Shown piece by piece: positions 19,304-29,680 of a stretch of 64,000 nucleotides of DNA. The notes beneath the pieces were generated by a model. The model did no database searches, was not told the origin of the DNA, and worked only from the letters and a program-made list of their open reading frames with translations. The stretch is from Streptomyces sp. WMMC500 (GTDB taxonomy: Bacteria > Actinomycetota > Actinomycetes > Streptomycetales > Streptomycetaceae). Within the stretch, counting starts at the first letter, position 1; every line of letters starts with the position of its first letter. The translations under genes were made by a program, and so were the position numbers. The stretch covers positions 4,661,001 through 4,725,000 of the forward strand of contig NZ_CP114905.1 in the NCBI RefSeq assembly GCF_027497195.1, in the 5' to 3' direction.

Positions 19304-19446
19304 GGTGTGATCTCCCTTGAGAGCTGTGCCGACGGGCGTCTCGAACGCGGCTCTCGACCCGCGTGCCCGCGGCTCCCCCACACACCATGAACACACGCCT
19401 TGCTGATTTACGCGAGTTTTATCTGTTTTGCCGGATTTTGCGGGCG

Positions 19447-20619
19447 TCAGCGGGCGAGGGCGTACGCCAGGGCTTCGCGCAGGTCGGCGACGAGGTCCGC
19501 GGTGTCCTCGACGCCCGCGGAGAACCGCACGAAGCCCTCCGGCACCGCGTCCCCGCCCCACCGCCCGCGCCGCTCCGCGGACGAGCGCACGCCGCCGAAG
19601 CTCGTCGCCTCGTCGACCAGCCGCGCCGCGCCCAGAAAACGCTCCGCCGCCGCCCGGTCCGGCAGCGTGAACGCCACCACGCACCCGTACCGCCCGGCCC
19701 GCATCTGGCGCGCTGCGAGCGCGTGCGCGGGGTCGGACGGCAGGCCGGGGTGGCGTACGTCCCGTACGCCCGGCGTCGCGTGCAGGGCCTCGGCGACGGC
19801 GAGCGCGTTCGCCGCCTGGCGCGCGGTGCGCAGCTCCAGGGTGGCCAGCGAACGGTGCGCGAGCCACGCCTCCATCGGTCCTGGGACGGCGCCCGCGGTC
19901 TTCCGCCACGTGCGCAGCCGGCGGGCGAGCGCGGGGTCGCGGGTGACGGCGTAGCCGAGGAGGACGTCGCCGTGGCCGGTGAGCGCCTTGGTGCCGCTGG
20001 CGACGGACAGGTCGGCGCCGAGTTCCAGGGGGCGCTGGCCGAGGGGGGTGGGCAGGGTGTTGTCGACGGCGACGAGCGCGCCCGCGGCGTGGGCGGCGGC
20101 GGCGAGGCGACGGACGTCGCAGACGTCGAGGCCGGGGTTGGACGGGGTCTCCAGCCACAGCAGGCGGGCGCCGTCGAGGAGCGCGGCCTGCGCGTCGCCG
20201 GCGGTGGGGGCGGCGCGTACCTCGGTGCCGTGTTCTTCGAGGAGGGTGCGCAGGCCGCCGGGGACGAGGTTGTAGCCGTCGGAGGGGAGGACGACGTGGC
20301 CCCGGGCAGCGGGGGCGGGTCCCGCCGGTCCGGGGACGGTCATGAGGACGGCGGTGATCGCGGCCATGCCGGAGGCGAACGCCACGGCCTCGGCGGGGAC
20401 GCCGGGCGACTCCAGTTCGGCGAGGGCGGCTTCGAGGCGGGTCCAGGTGGGGTTGGCGTCGCGGCCGTAGTCGTAGGGGGCGCCGGCGACGTCACCGGGG
20501 AGGTGGTAGTGGGCGGCGAAGACGGGGCCGGGGAGGGCCGGTTCGTACGGCTCGGCGGCGGGGAGGCCGGCGCGTACGACGCGGGTGGCGTCGGCGTCCT
20601 GGGCGTCGTCGGGGGTCAT
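19447..20619 (-). CDS. Cys/Met-metabolism PLP enzyme (cystathionine gamma-lyase/synthase family)
   Basis: 390 residues. Family marks are YDYGRDANPTWTRLE near the N-terminus, the ASGMAAI active-site turn, LETPSNPGLDV, VDNTLPTPLGQRPLELGADL, and the PLP lysine in ASGTKALTGHGD. It would act on cystathionine, homocysteine or O-acyl-homoserine by beta/gamma elimination or replacement. ATG 20619 overlaps the fructosamine kinase stop by four bases, so it is the third gene of an overlapping operon. The exact reaction cannot be fixed from sequence. Confidence 0.88.
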   Translation of the reverse strand: MTPDDAQDADATRVVRAGLPAAEPYEPALPGPVFAAHYHLPGDVAGAPYDYGRDANPTWTRLEAALAELESPGVPAEAVAFASGMAAITAVLMTVPGPAGPAPAARGHVVLPSDGYNLVPGGLRTLLEEHGTEVRAAPTAGDAQAALLDGARLLWLETPSNPGLDVCDVRRLAAAAHAAGALVAVDNTLPTPLGQRPLELGADLSVASGTKALTGHGDVLLGYAVTRDPALARRLRTWRKTAGAVPGPMEAWLAHRSLATLELRTARQAANALAVAEALHATPGVRDVRHPGLPSDPAHALAARQMRAGRYGCVVAFTLPDRAAAERFLGAARLVDEATSFGGVRSSAERRGRWGGDAVPEGFVRFSAGVEDTADLVADLREALAYALAR

Positions 20620-21596
20620 CGGCCGGCTCCCGCCAGGGCCGCGCGCGCCGCGGCGCCGCACTGCGCGCCGTAGCCGGCGCCGAACAGCGCGGCGTGCACG
20701 AGCAGATGGTGGAGCTGGTACAGCGGCACCCGCCCGCGCCGGCCGGGCAGCGGGCGTACCTCCTCGTACGCCCCGAGCAGCCGCCCGAGCTGCGGGCAGC
20801 CGAACAGCTCCAGGAACGCGAGGTCCACCTCGGGGTGGCCGCCCTGCGCGGCGGGGTCGACGAGGTGCGCGCGGTCGTGGGCGGACCACTGCACGTTGCC
20901 CGACCACAGGTCGCCGTGGATGACCGCGGGCGGCTGCGGCGGGCCGGCGACCTCGTCGATCACGTCGCAGAGGTGCTCGACGGCGCGGGTGTCGGCGGGC
21001 GTGAGGGCGCCGTTGTCAGTGGCGAGACGTAGAAAGGGAAGCAGCCGGTGCCCGGCGTAGAAGCCGGGCCAGTCTGCGGGGGAGGCGGGCGCATGTGCGG
21101 CGTGCTGAGGGGGTGGTTCCGGCGCCGGTTCCGGGCTCTCGGGGGCTCCCGGGGCTCCGGGGGTGGCCGAGGCGCCCGGGGACGGCAGCGGGAGCGAGCC
21201 GATGTAGGCGGGCCAGGGAGTGCCGTAGGCGGCGGCGGGGGTGGTGTGCAGCGCGGCGAGGTCGCGGCCGAGCCGCTCGGCCTGCGCGGGGGTCGCGGGG
21301 CCCGGCTCGATCCACTCCAGCAGGATCATCCCGGGCTCCTCGCCGAGCACGGCGGGGACGGGGACCGTGCCGGTGCCGGCGAGGAGGCGCAGCCCGTGTG
21401 CCTCGGCGGCGAAGAAGTCGGCGGGCGCGCCGGCGCGGGTCTTGGCGAACACCCGGCGGCCGTCGGCGAGTTCGAGGCGGTGCGCGGCGGAGATGTCCCC
21501 GCCGCCGACGCGGCGTGCGGCGCGTACCGGAGCGCCGGCGAGCGCGGCGGCGCGTGCCTCGACGCCCCGGAGGGCGCCGGTGTCCGGGGTGCTCAC
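20616..21596 (-). CDS. Fructosamine-3-kinase family protein
   Basis: 326 residues with the fructosamine/ribulosamine kinase pattern: GGDISAAHRLELADGRRVFAK, LLEWIEPG, FYAGHRLLPFLRLA and the catalytic loop VIHGDLWSGNVQW followed by LVDPAAQGGHPEVDLAFLELFG. These enzymes phosphorylate sugar adducts on protein amines so that the adduct falls off (deglycation). An Ala/Pro-rich insert of about 35 residues precedes the FYAGHRLLP motif. The start is GTG 21596, overlapping the phosphatase stop in a GTGA junction, and the stop overlaps the next ATG. Bacterial members are often paired with LMW phosphatases, as here. Confidence 0.9.
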   Translation of the reverse strand: MSTPDTGALRGVEARAAALAGAPVRAARRVGGGDISAAHRLELADGRRVFAKTRAGAPADFFAAEAHGLRLLAGTGTVPVPAVLGEEPGMILLEWIEPGPATPAQAERLGRDLAALHTTPAAAYGTPWPAYIGSLPLPSPGASATPGAPGAPESPEPAPEPPPQHAAHAPASPADWPGFYAGHRLLPFLRLATDNGALTPADTRAVEHLCDVIDEVAGPPQPPAVIHGDLWSGNVQWSAHDRAHLVDPAAQGGHPEVDLAFLELFGCPQLGRLLGAYEEVRPLPGRRGRVPLYQLHHLLVHAALFGAGYGAQCGAAARAALAGAGR

Positions 21597-22114
21597 GGGC
21601 GGGCGGTGAGTTCGTCGCGTACGGCCTGGAGAAGGCCCTCGGCGGCGGTCTCGATCAGGTCCAGAGCCTCTTCGAAGCCGCGGGTGCCGCCGTAGTACGG
21701 GTCCTCGACGTCGGTCAGGTCGAGGTCGGGCGCGAAGGAGAGCAGCAGCCGTACCTTCTCGGCGTCGGCGGGCGTCGGCGCGATCTTGAGGAGGCGGCGG
21801 ACGTGCCCGCTGTCGAGGCCGAGGACCAGGTCGCGTTCGGCGAACCAGTCGGGCGTGAACTGCCGGGCGGTGTGCGCCAGCTCGTAGCCGTGCTCGGTGA
21901 GCACGGCGGCGGCGCGCGGGTCGGTGGCCTCGCCGACGTGCCAGCCGTCGGTGCCGGCGCTGTCCACCTCGATCTCGCCGTCGAGCCCCGCCTCCGCGAC
22001 CCGGGCGCGGAGGACGGCCTCGGCCATCGGCGAGCGGCAGATGTTGCCGGTGCAGACGAAGCAGACGCGGAAAGGCGCGGGAAGGGGGCGTTCGCTCGTT
22101 CGCATGCGCTCCAT
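21593..22114 (-). CDS. Low-molecular-weight protein-tyrosine-phosphatase family
   Basis: 173 residues. The P-loop CX5R motif FVCTGNICRSPMAE (nucleophilic Cys and Arg intact) and the general-acid loop VEDPYYGG are present. Members dephosphorylate phosphotyrosine, and some act on ribulosamine-5-phosphates. The latter fits the overlapping fructosamine kinase gene and suggests a shared protein-deglycation role, which is inference. ATG 22114 and ATG 22105 are both possible starts. Confidence 0.9.
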   Translation of the reverse strand: MERMRTSERPLPAPFRVCFVCTGNICRSPMAEAVLRARVAEAGLDGEIEVDSAGTDGWHVGEATDPRAAAVLTEHGYELAHTARQFTPDWFAERDLVLGLDSGHVRRLLKIAPTPADAEKVRLLLSFAPDLDLTDVEDPYYGGTRGFEEALDLIETAAEGLLQAVRDELTARP

Positions 22115-22239
22115 CCTGCCTCAGCCGGGGCCGGGGCGCCCGGTGCCGGAGGCGGGTTCCCGCCGGGGCGGAGTCCGCCGCTCCGCGCCGTACCGGCGCC
22201 CGCGGGCTCACGGCCTCGTTCGCGGCCTCAGTCGTGGCC

Positions 22240-22614
22240 TCAGTCGCGGTCGAGGACCATGCTCGTCGCCCACGAGACGATGCTGATCACCAGCCCGCCG
22301 AGCACCGCCGTCCAGAATCCGTCCACGTGGAAGCTCAGGTCCGCCTCGTCCGCTATCCAGGAGGTGAGCATCAGCATCAGCGCGTTGATCACGAGCGTGA
22401 ACAACCCGAGGGTCAGCAGCAGCAGCGGCAGCGACAGGAGTTGCACGAGGGGCTTGACGACGAAGTTCACGACGCCGAAGATCAACGCGACCAGCAGCAG
22501 TGTGACGGCCTTGTCGGCGTTGTCGTCACCGGTCAGTCCGATGTCGGGGATCAGCCAGACGGCGACCGCGAGGGCGGCGGCGTTGGCGACGGTCTTGATC
22601 AGGAAAGTCTTCAT
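22240..22614 (-). CDS. Small polytopic membrane protein, Phage_holin_4_2/YvlD-like
   Basis: 124 residues with four predicted transmembrane helices. The sequence (KTVANAAALAVAVWLIP, FGVVNFVVKPLVQLLSLPL, LGLFTLVINALMLMLT, GGLVISIVSWATSMVL) matches the YvlD/phage_holin_4_2 family, common in actinobacteria and of unknown function. ATG 22614 lies divergent from a cupin gene 57 bp away. Confidence 0.85.
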   Translation of the reverse strand: MKTFLIKTVANAAALAVAVWLIPDIGLTGDDNADKAVTLLLVALIFGVVNFVVKPLVQLLSLPLLLLTLGLFTLVINALMLMLTSWIADEADLSFHVDGFWTAVLGGLVISIVSWATSMVLDRD

Positions 22615-22671
22615 TGGTGTGATCGTTCCAGAGGTAGTCGGGAGCACCACGGACGCGGAGGGCGGGGCACG

Positions 22672-22989
22672 ATGAAGGCATTCCGGCTGGACGACCTGGA
22701 GGCGGAGCGCCGTGCGAACGACGGAGCGTACCTCCAGTTCCTCCGGGAACGGAACATGTCGGTGGGCCTGTACGCGCTCGACGCCGGATCGCCCGACCCG
22801 CAGCAGCCCCACCGCCAGGACGAGGTCTACGTGATCATGAGCGGTCGCGGCTCCGTCACCGTCGGCGACGAGACCCTGCAGGTCGGCAGGGGCTGCGTCG
22901 TCTACGTGCCGGCGGGCGTGCCGCATCGTTTCCACCACATCACCGAGGATCTCCGGGTTCTGGTGGTCTTCTCTCCACCCGAGGCCTGA
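22672..22989 (+). CDS. Single-domain cupin
   Basis: 105 residues. The cupin barrel motif is clear: HRQDEVYVIMSGRGSVTVGDE followed by VGRGCVVYVPAGVPHRFHHI. The metal-binding His/Glu/His set (PHRQDE and PHRF) is retained. The role is unknown; candidates are a small-molecule dioxygenase, isomerase or ligand-binding protein. It is divergent from the holin-like gene and has GGGCGGGG upstream of the ATG at 22672. Confidence 0.82.
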   Translation: MKAFRLDDLEAERRANDGAYLQFLRERNMSVGLYALDAGSPDPQQPHRQDEVYVIMSGRGSVTVGDETLQVGRGCVVYVPAGVPHRFHHITEDLRVLVVFSPPEA

Positions 22990-23114
22990 ATCAGTCCCTC
23001 AGGGGTGCCTCAGGGTTCGTTCCGGGGTGGACCGGGGAAGGGGGCACTCCCGTCCGCCCTTCCGGCGACTTAGCATCGAAGGCACCGGGACAACCCCGGC
23101 GTACCGGAGGAGGA

Positions 23115-23339
23115 ATGACCGTGTCCGTGAAAGAGATCACCGCGGGGCTGCCGTGGTGGGTGACGTGGGTGCTGATCCCGGCGATCGTGCTGGTGGTCTT
23201 CGGCAGCCTGATCATGGCGCTGGTCGGTTTCATCATCGGCCTGCTGTTCAAGGTGCTGCTGGCCGCGGCGCTGATCGCGGGTGCGATCTTCCTGGTGCGG
23301 AAGTTCATGACCGCGTCGTCGTCGAAGAACGACTGGTAG
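23115..23339 (+). CDS. Small membrane protein (DUF5326)
   Basis: 74 residues, two hydrophobic helices (WWVTWVLIPAIVLVVFGSLIMALVG-like, then a second to about residue 62) and a short charged C-terminus. It looks like the Streptomyces DUF5326 family, of unknown function. GGAGGAGG lies directly before the ATG. It stands alone between the cupin and the convergent YibE/F gene. Confidence 0.8.
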   Translation: MTVSVKEITAGLPWWVTWVLIPAIVLVVFGSLIMALVGFIIGLLFKVLLAAALIAGAIFLVRKFMTASSSKNDW

Positions 23340-23388
23340 ACGACCGGCCGGCCAGCCGGCCGGCAGCCCGCCGTCCTCGCCTCCGGCG

Positions 23389-24849
23389 CTACTTCCGGCG
23401 CCGCCGACCGCCGCCGCCCCGGCGGCGGGCGCGGCCCTCGGGAGGAGCCGCGGCGGCGCCGGAGCCCGTGCCCGCCCAGCCCGCCGGTCCCGCACCGGCC
23501 CCGGGCCCCGTGCCCGGTCCGCCACCCGGCCATGATCCCGGTCCGCCACCCGGCCCCGGCCCTCCAGCCGGTCCCATGCCCGCGCCCGGCCCCGCCTCCC
23601 GGCCCCGGTCGGCGGAGACGACGAGCGCCGCGAGCCCCGTGGTCAGCGGCACCGAGGCGACCAGCCCGATGCTGCCGACGAGGGTCCGTACGATCTCCTC
23701 GGCGACGAACTCGCTCGTCGCCACCGTGCCGACGCCCTGGTCGGCGATCGTGAAGAGCAGCAGCAGCGGCAGCGCCGCTCCCGCGTACGCGAGGACCAGC
23801 GTGTTCACCACCGAAGCGATGTGATCCCGCCCGATCCGCATCGCGGACGCGTACAGCTTCCGCCACGGCGCCGACGGATCGGCCTGCCGCAGCTCCCACA
23901 CCGCGGACGCCTGCGTCACCGTCACGTCGTCGAGCACCCCGAGCGAGCCGATCAGCACCCCCGCCAGCAGCAGCCCGCTCATGTCGATGTCCGGGTACTG
24001 GGTGTGGATGAGCCCCGTGAAGTCGTCGGTGTTCCCGGTCAGTTTCGACCAGCCGATGAACAGCGAGCCCAGCAGCCCGATCAGCAGCAGCGACACCAGC
24101 GTGCCCAGGGCCGCCACCGACGTACGCACGTTGAACCCGTGACAGAGATACAGCGCGATCAGCATGATGGCGCTGCCCCCGACCACCGCCACCACCAGCG
24201 GATTCGACCCGTCGAGGATCGCCGGCAGGATGAACAGGATCAGGACCAGGAAGCTCACCGCCAGCGCCGCGAGCGCCGCCAGCCCGCGCAGCCGCCCCAC
24301 CGCGACCACCGCCAGCGCGAACACCAGCGCCAGCACCGCCATCGGCACCGTACGCACCACGTCGGAGACGGCGTACTGCAGCTCACGCGGCGCATCCGGC
24401 GAATAGGAGACGACGAGTTCCTGCCCCACGTCGTACCGCCGCGACGCGTCGGGCGCGACGATCTCGGTGAAGGTACGTCCCTTGTGCTTGCCCGACGTCA
24501 CCTCGATCGTCGCCCGCTCGCACATCGCGTCCTCGTCGGGCCGCGGCTCGTCCGCGTTTCCGCCGCCGCCCGGCGTCGCCGGCTCCTGGATCTGGGCGCC
24601 CACGTCCGCGCACCTGACCTCTTCGATCTTGGTGACCTTCGCCCGCTGCCGCTCCTGGTCGAAGCCGACGCCGCTGCGCGCGCCGCCCGGTTCGTCGCCG
24701 GGCCACAGCGCGATCAGCCCGGCGAGCACCGCCAGCGCGAACGGGACGAGCAGCGCCGCGATCACCGTACGCAGCCGGTGCGAGGCCGGCGGGGGCGGCG
24801 TGCCGTGGCCGTGGCCGTGGTTCTGTTCGTGGCTGTGCGAAGGGGTCAC
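23389..24849 (-). CDS. YibE/F-family multitransmembrane protein
   Basis: 486 residues. An N-terminal His-rich cytoplasmic stretch (HSHEQNHGHGHG), one helix and an extracytoplasmic beta-type domain with two Cys are followed by about seven transmembrane helices typical of YibE/F (PF07907), with the conserved GVLDDVTVTQASAVWEL segment. The C-terminus (about 70 residues) is Gly/Pro repeats ending in a run of Arg. The function is a putative exporter, unproven. GTG 24849 is preferred because upstream frame to 24906 encodes only Arg/Ala residues; no ribosome site is evident. It is divergent from thiC. Confidence 0.83.
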   Translation of the reverse strand: MTPSHSHEQNHGHGHGTPPPPASHRLRTVIAALLVPFALAVLAGLIALWPGDEPGGARSGVGFDQERQRAKVTKIEEVRCADVGAQIQEPATPGGGGNADEPRPDEDAMCERATIEVTSGKHKGRTFTEIVAPDASRRYDVGQELVVSYSPDAPRELQYAVSDVVRTVPMAVLALVFALAVVAVGRLRGLAALAALAVSFLVLILFILPAILDGSNPLVVAVVGGSAIMLIALYLCHGFNVRTSVAALGTLVSLLLIGLLGSLFIGWSKLTGNTDDFTGLIHTQYPDIDMSGLLLAGVLIGSLGVLDDVTVTQASAVWELRQADPSAPWRKLYASAMRIGRDHIASVVNTLVLAYAGAALPLLLLFTIADQGVGTVATSEFVAEEIVRTLVGSIGLVASVPLTTGLAALVVSADRGREAGPGAGMGPAGGPGPGGGPGSWPGGGPGTGPGAGAGPAGWAGTGSGAAAAPPEGRARRRGGGGRRRRK

Positions 24850-24929
24850 CGCCAGATCATCGCAGGAGCGCGCCCCCGGTGCCCTCTTTCGTGCCGGGGC
24901 GTCCACCGGTTAGCGTGGTCCGCGAAATG

Positions 24930-26849
<1,920 letters not shown>

Positions 26850-26868
26850 CGCACCAACGCACTCCACG

Positions 26869-26898
26869 CGGGCCCCGCTCAACTCCGAGCGGGGCCCG
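26869..26898 (+). terminator. Element-borne thiC terminator
   Basis: A perfect 11-bp stem (CGGGCCCCGCT/AGCGGGGCCCG) with an 8-base loop lies 20 bp after the thiC stop. It mirrors the native terminator at 37651-37680. The two stems share the CGGGCCCC arm start but otherwise differ, so this one travelled with the element. Confidence 0.8.
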
Positions 26899-27125
26899 CT
26901 GCCGTCCGGCGGTCTCGTCCGCCCACTGCTCCCCCCGGTACGGTCGTAGCCGTGTCCGGCGTGCGTCGGGTTGGTCACCGTAGTGCGTGCGCCGGTGGAT
27001 CGCGCACGACTCGGGGAGCTGGTTCTGGCAGTGGCGTCTGACGCTGCTCGGTCATCGGAAGAGGGGGTCGCGTTTCGGCACATTCTCGGGATCGCAAGAT
27101 CTGTACCAATTGTGAGTCAAATTAG

Positions 27126-27920
27126 GTGATCGAGATTCAGCAGATATGGATATCCCTTCGTTCCTTACGCTCAAACCCGCCTGCCCCTGTCGGGCAGAGC
27201 AAGAGGAAGAGGGAAACTTTTTCCGCTTCACTAGAGCAGTCTGAACAGTACTTCACAGCTGCGGAACGAGTCGGATACGAGACCCGGCCAGTACTTGCAT
27301 TTTATGGCCTCTCTCAACTGGGTCGCGCCATTGCGGCAGCAACACATGCCGACAGATGTGCATCCTCTACCGATTGGCAGCTTTCCGGTCACGGCTTAAG
27401 AATTCCTGGGATATCCCAAGCCGTCACAAGAGATAGTATCGGAACATTGACGATTCGAGACCACGGTAAAGGTGCATTTACTCAGCTCGCAAAACTTCTC
27501 GACTCTCCGTCGCTTGCCTCTCCGGTAAAACTATCTGAGATATGGGACTCCGTCCCAGAGATGAACGGACACTTTCTTTCTGGAGGTGGTCTATATCCAG
27601 CTTTAAGTCGATGGCCCCGGCCCACGGCCGGCCCGACACCGCACTCGGTCTGCTCGATTAAGTGGACAGACTCCCGTCGGGACTTTTTACAGGTCGTCGT
27701 CCCCGCAGAGGGACTGCCACTTGTCCTCGGCTGCCGAGGCCCTGTAGAACGCCGCCTTCGTCCGGCTCGCATCTGTCACCGGGAGCGAGTCCCCGTAGTC
27801 CTGGTAGCCATACGAGGACTCACGCAGGCTCGAACGAAGCTCTTTGTCGTCAGTAAGGCTCGACGCCTCAAGCAGCCGCTGGGCGTACTCGTGCATCTCT
27901 GCCCGGACTTCAGCGCGTGA
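27126..27920 (+). CDS. YaaC-like protein, probably 3'-truncated
   Basis: The open frame gives 264 residues, of which about the first 185 look genuine. SLEQSEQYFTAAERVGYETRPVLAFYGLSQLGRAIAAAT followed by SGHGLRI resembles the N-terminal half of YaaC-family proteins (usually 300 or more residues, function unknown). From about 27680 the frame runs antisense to the neighbouring minus-strand gene and turns Arg/Val-rich, so the authentic 3' end is probably lost. GC content is far below that of the chromosome, and TTA codons occur, both signs of recent transfer. The start is GTG 27126 with a weak site. It is first inside the left end of the element. Confidence 0.55.
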   Translation: MIEIQQIWISLRSLRSNPPAPVGQSKRKRETFSASLEQSEQYFTAAERVGYETRPVLAFYGLSQLGRAIAAATHADRCASSTDWQLSGHGLRIPGISQAVTRDSIGTLTIRDHGKGAFTQLAKLLDSPSLASPVKLSEIWDSVPEMNGHFLSGGGLYPALSRWPRPTAGPTPHSVCSIKWTDSRRDFLQVVVPAEGLPLVLGCRGPVERRLRPARICHRERVPVVLVAIRGLTQARTKLFVVSKARRLKQPLGVLVHLCPDFSA

Positions 27921-28109
27921 GGCTTCCCCGATAATTTTGTTGGCATGGCGAGCATCGATCGCCATGCTGCATGCGTCGCTCCGGTCAGGGGCACCAGCGT
28001 TTCTCAGATCGTCAAAATTCGTGATGCCAAAGAACGCCAGGACCCCGATGACCGACACCACGATCCCGAGCCACGTTGCAAACTTCTGCGCATCAGACGC
28101 CTCGGCCAC
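27687..28109 (-). CDS. Small membrane-anchored protein of unknown function
   Basis: 140 residues. A short cytoplasmic start (MAEASDAQKFA) leads into one transmembrane helix (TWLGIVVSVIGVLAFFGI, about residues 12-29). A hydrophilic, mostly helical domain follows with three Cys (DACSMAI and SLCGDDDL). The family is not recognised. It lies 25 bp downstream of the HTH regulator on the same strand and overlaps the tail of the YaaC-like frame on the other strand. It may be an effector or sensor of the regulator, which is inference from position only. Confidence 0.6.
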   Translation of the reverse strand: MAEASDAQKFATWLGIVVSVIGVLAFFGITNFDDLRNAGAPDRSDACSMAIDARHANKIIGEASRAEVRAEMHEYAQRLLEASSLTDDKELRSSLRESSYGYQDYGDSLPVTDASRTKAAFYRASAAEDKWQSLCGDDDL

Positions 28110-28134
28110 CCCTGTGCCCCTTCCTAACGCAAAT

Positions 28135-29487
28135 TCAGAATGGAAGCTCTGGTTCGGAAGCGCCTTTGGTGATGGTGAGGATTCTTTCGTGGAAGTCGCG
28201 AGTTGCCATCTCGCGCGGGTAGCGGGAGCGAAGTTCGTTGTCCAGTTCGTTGGCGATTAAAAGCAACGACGGCAGGGACTTACGGTCTGCTTCCAGAGCC
28301 GCGTTCCCCATCCCTACTGCTTCCTCTATGTCACCGGTTCGGGCCGCCGTGACTCCGAGAGTGAGTCGGGCCTCTGCCGCCCGCATGGGGGAAATCTCGG
28401 TTCCGTCGGGGCCGGTGCTGATACGGATGACGGAGCGGGCATGTCCGGCGGCCTTTTCGTCGTCGCCCAGGAGACGGTAGGCGTCCATCTCGTAGAAGTC
28501 CCACTTGTCCGGGTCGATGATGAAGTGGTGTTCTGGGTGGTCCGGGCGTGGCAATCGGTCGAGTCTGGCGCGGCCGGCGTCAAGGGAGTCGCGTACAAGA
28601 CGGTTGTCTCCCATGCGTGCTGCTGCGCGGGCTTTGTGTGCGTAGAGTTGCACGCCGACGGAGTGTGTCTGGTCGGCGACGTGGCCGGCTTCGACCGCTT
28701 CGAGCATGCCTTGCCAACGGCGCTGCGTGAGCGCGAACCAAGCCTCAATTTCCCACGCCCATGCCTTGATCTCTCCGTGGCCGGCCTCTTCCCCGATGCG
28801 GAGTGCAGCGGCCTTGCTCAGGTTTGCGGCCTCCAACTGGCCGCGGTCGTGCTGAACGCAGGCGTTGAGCAGGAACAGCCATCCCGTGTGGACGAGTAGT
28901 TCTCGATGTTGGCGCAGTGTCATCCGGCCTTCGAGCTGCTTCGTGACGTATTGCAGGCCGCTTCGTGTGCGCTTGTGGAGGTAGTCGGCATCGGCGTACG
29001 GGTACGCGCGGGCGAGTTGGTCAATGCCCTGCTCGATCGACTCCAGTGCGGCGCTGTTGATGCTGGACATCTCTGTGCGGCGAAGCAACTCGGCGATGTC
29101 CCACAGGCCGGCTCCGCCCTGGGCCAGCAGTGTGCTCGGATCGTCTGACTGTGCCGGGGCGGCTCTGCGCTCCAGCTCCCATGGGCGTGGAGTTAGTCCG
29201 GCGAGGTGGCCGGGGATCCGTAGCCCGTCCACCACTTCGAGGACCTTGTTGTACTGGGTGACCCGTGGGCGCGTGCCCTTGCCCTGGGTTTCGGGACGCG
29301 CCATCTTCCCGATGTGCTCGCGCTTGTAGCCGGTGGCCTCAGCGATCTTCGCGTAGCTGATGTGCCCGTGTAGCCGGGCGAGTCTGAAGACTTCCCCGAA
29401 GTCGTGGTTGGCGATAGCCGACCGCACGTCTGCGCGTTCCAGCACGTGCGGCGGGAGCGCTGCCGGTGTCGGTGCAGCCTCGGTCAT
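28135..29487 (-). CDS. HTH regulator with tetratricopeptide-like repeat domain
   Basis: 450 residues. The N-terminus has a helix-turn-helix (ISYAKIAEATGYKREHIGKMAR, about residues 37-58). The remaining 350 residues are helical repeats (ALRIGEEAGHGEIKAWAWEIEAWFALTQRRW, then LGVTAARTGDIEEAVGMGNAALE) of the TPR-like type common in Streptomyces regulators. The start is ATG 29487, behind GGGGAAG; the frame stays open upstream to 29658 but that part is Pro/Ser-rich and lacks a better site. It is divergent from the RsbW-like ATPase gene, a recurring pairing in Streptomyces. It is likely a regulator of element or cargo genes. Confidence 0.8.
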   Translation of the reverse strand: MTEAAPTPAALPPHVLERADVRSAIANHDFGEVFRLARLHGHISYAKIAEATGYKREHIGKMARPETQGKGTRPRVTQYNKVLEVVDGLRIPGHLAGLTPRPWELERRAAPAQSDDPSTLLAQGGAGLWDIAELLRRTEMSSINSAALESIEQGIDQLARAYPYADADYLHKRTRSGLQYVTKQLEGRMTLRQHRELLVHTGWLFLLNACVQHDRGQLEAANLSKAAALRIGEEAGHGEIKAWAWEIEAWFALTQRRWQGMLEAVEAGHVADQTHSVGVQLYAHKARAAARMGDNRLVRDSLDAGRARLDRLPRPDHPEHHFIIDPDKWDFYEMDAYRLLGDDEKAAGHARSVIRISTGPDGTEISPMRAAEARLTLGVTAARTGDIEEAVGMGNAALEADRKSLPSLLLIANELDNELRSRYPREMATRDFHERILTITKGASEPELPF

Positions 29488-29680
29488 CTCACTTCCCCAT
29501 CGTGATTGACCTGCCCTGAACGTCTCGTCCCTCATCCGCTTCCGGTCTTCGAGTGTACCCACGAGGGGGGTCCCCAAGGGGGGGGGAGCGACAGAGGGCG
29601 ATGGGCGTGCATCCTCGCTCGAGCCGGCCGGAGATCGTCCCGGCAGGGGCCCCTGCACACGGCTACCTGGAGGGTGCGAA

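Noticed and set aside
21013..21035. TTGTCAGTG-N8-TAGAAA on the plus strand inside the fructosamine kinase gene.
   Set aside because: The -10 lacks the final T, and the bases encode the family-conserved LLPFLRLATDNG stretch, so chance is likely.
27126..27920. YaaC-like ORF as a complete 264-residue gene.
   Set aside because: After about 27680 the frame is antisense to a better-supported minus-strand gene, and family resemblance stops.
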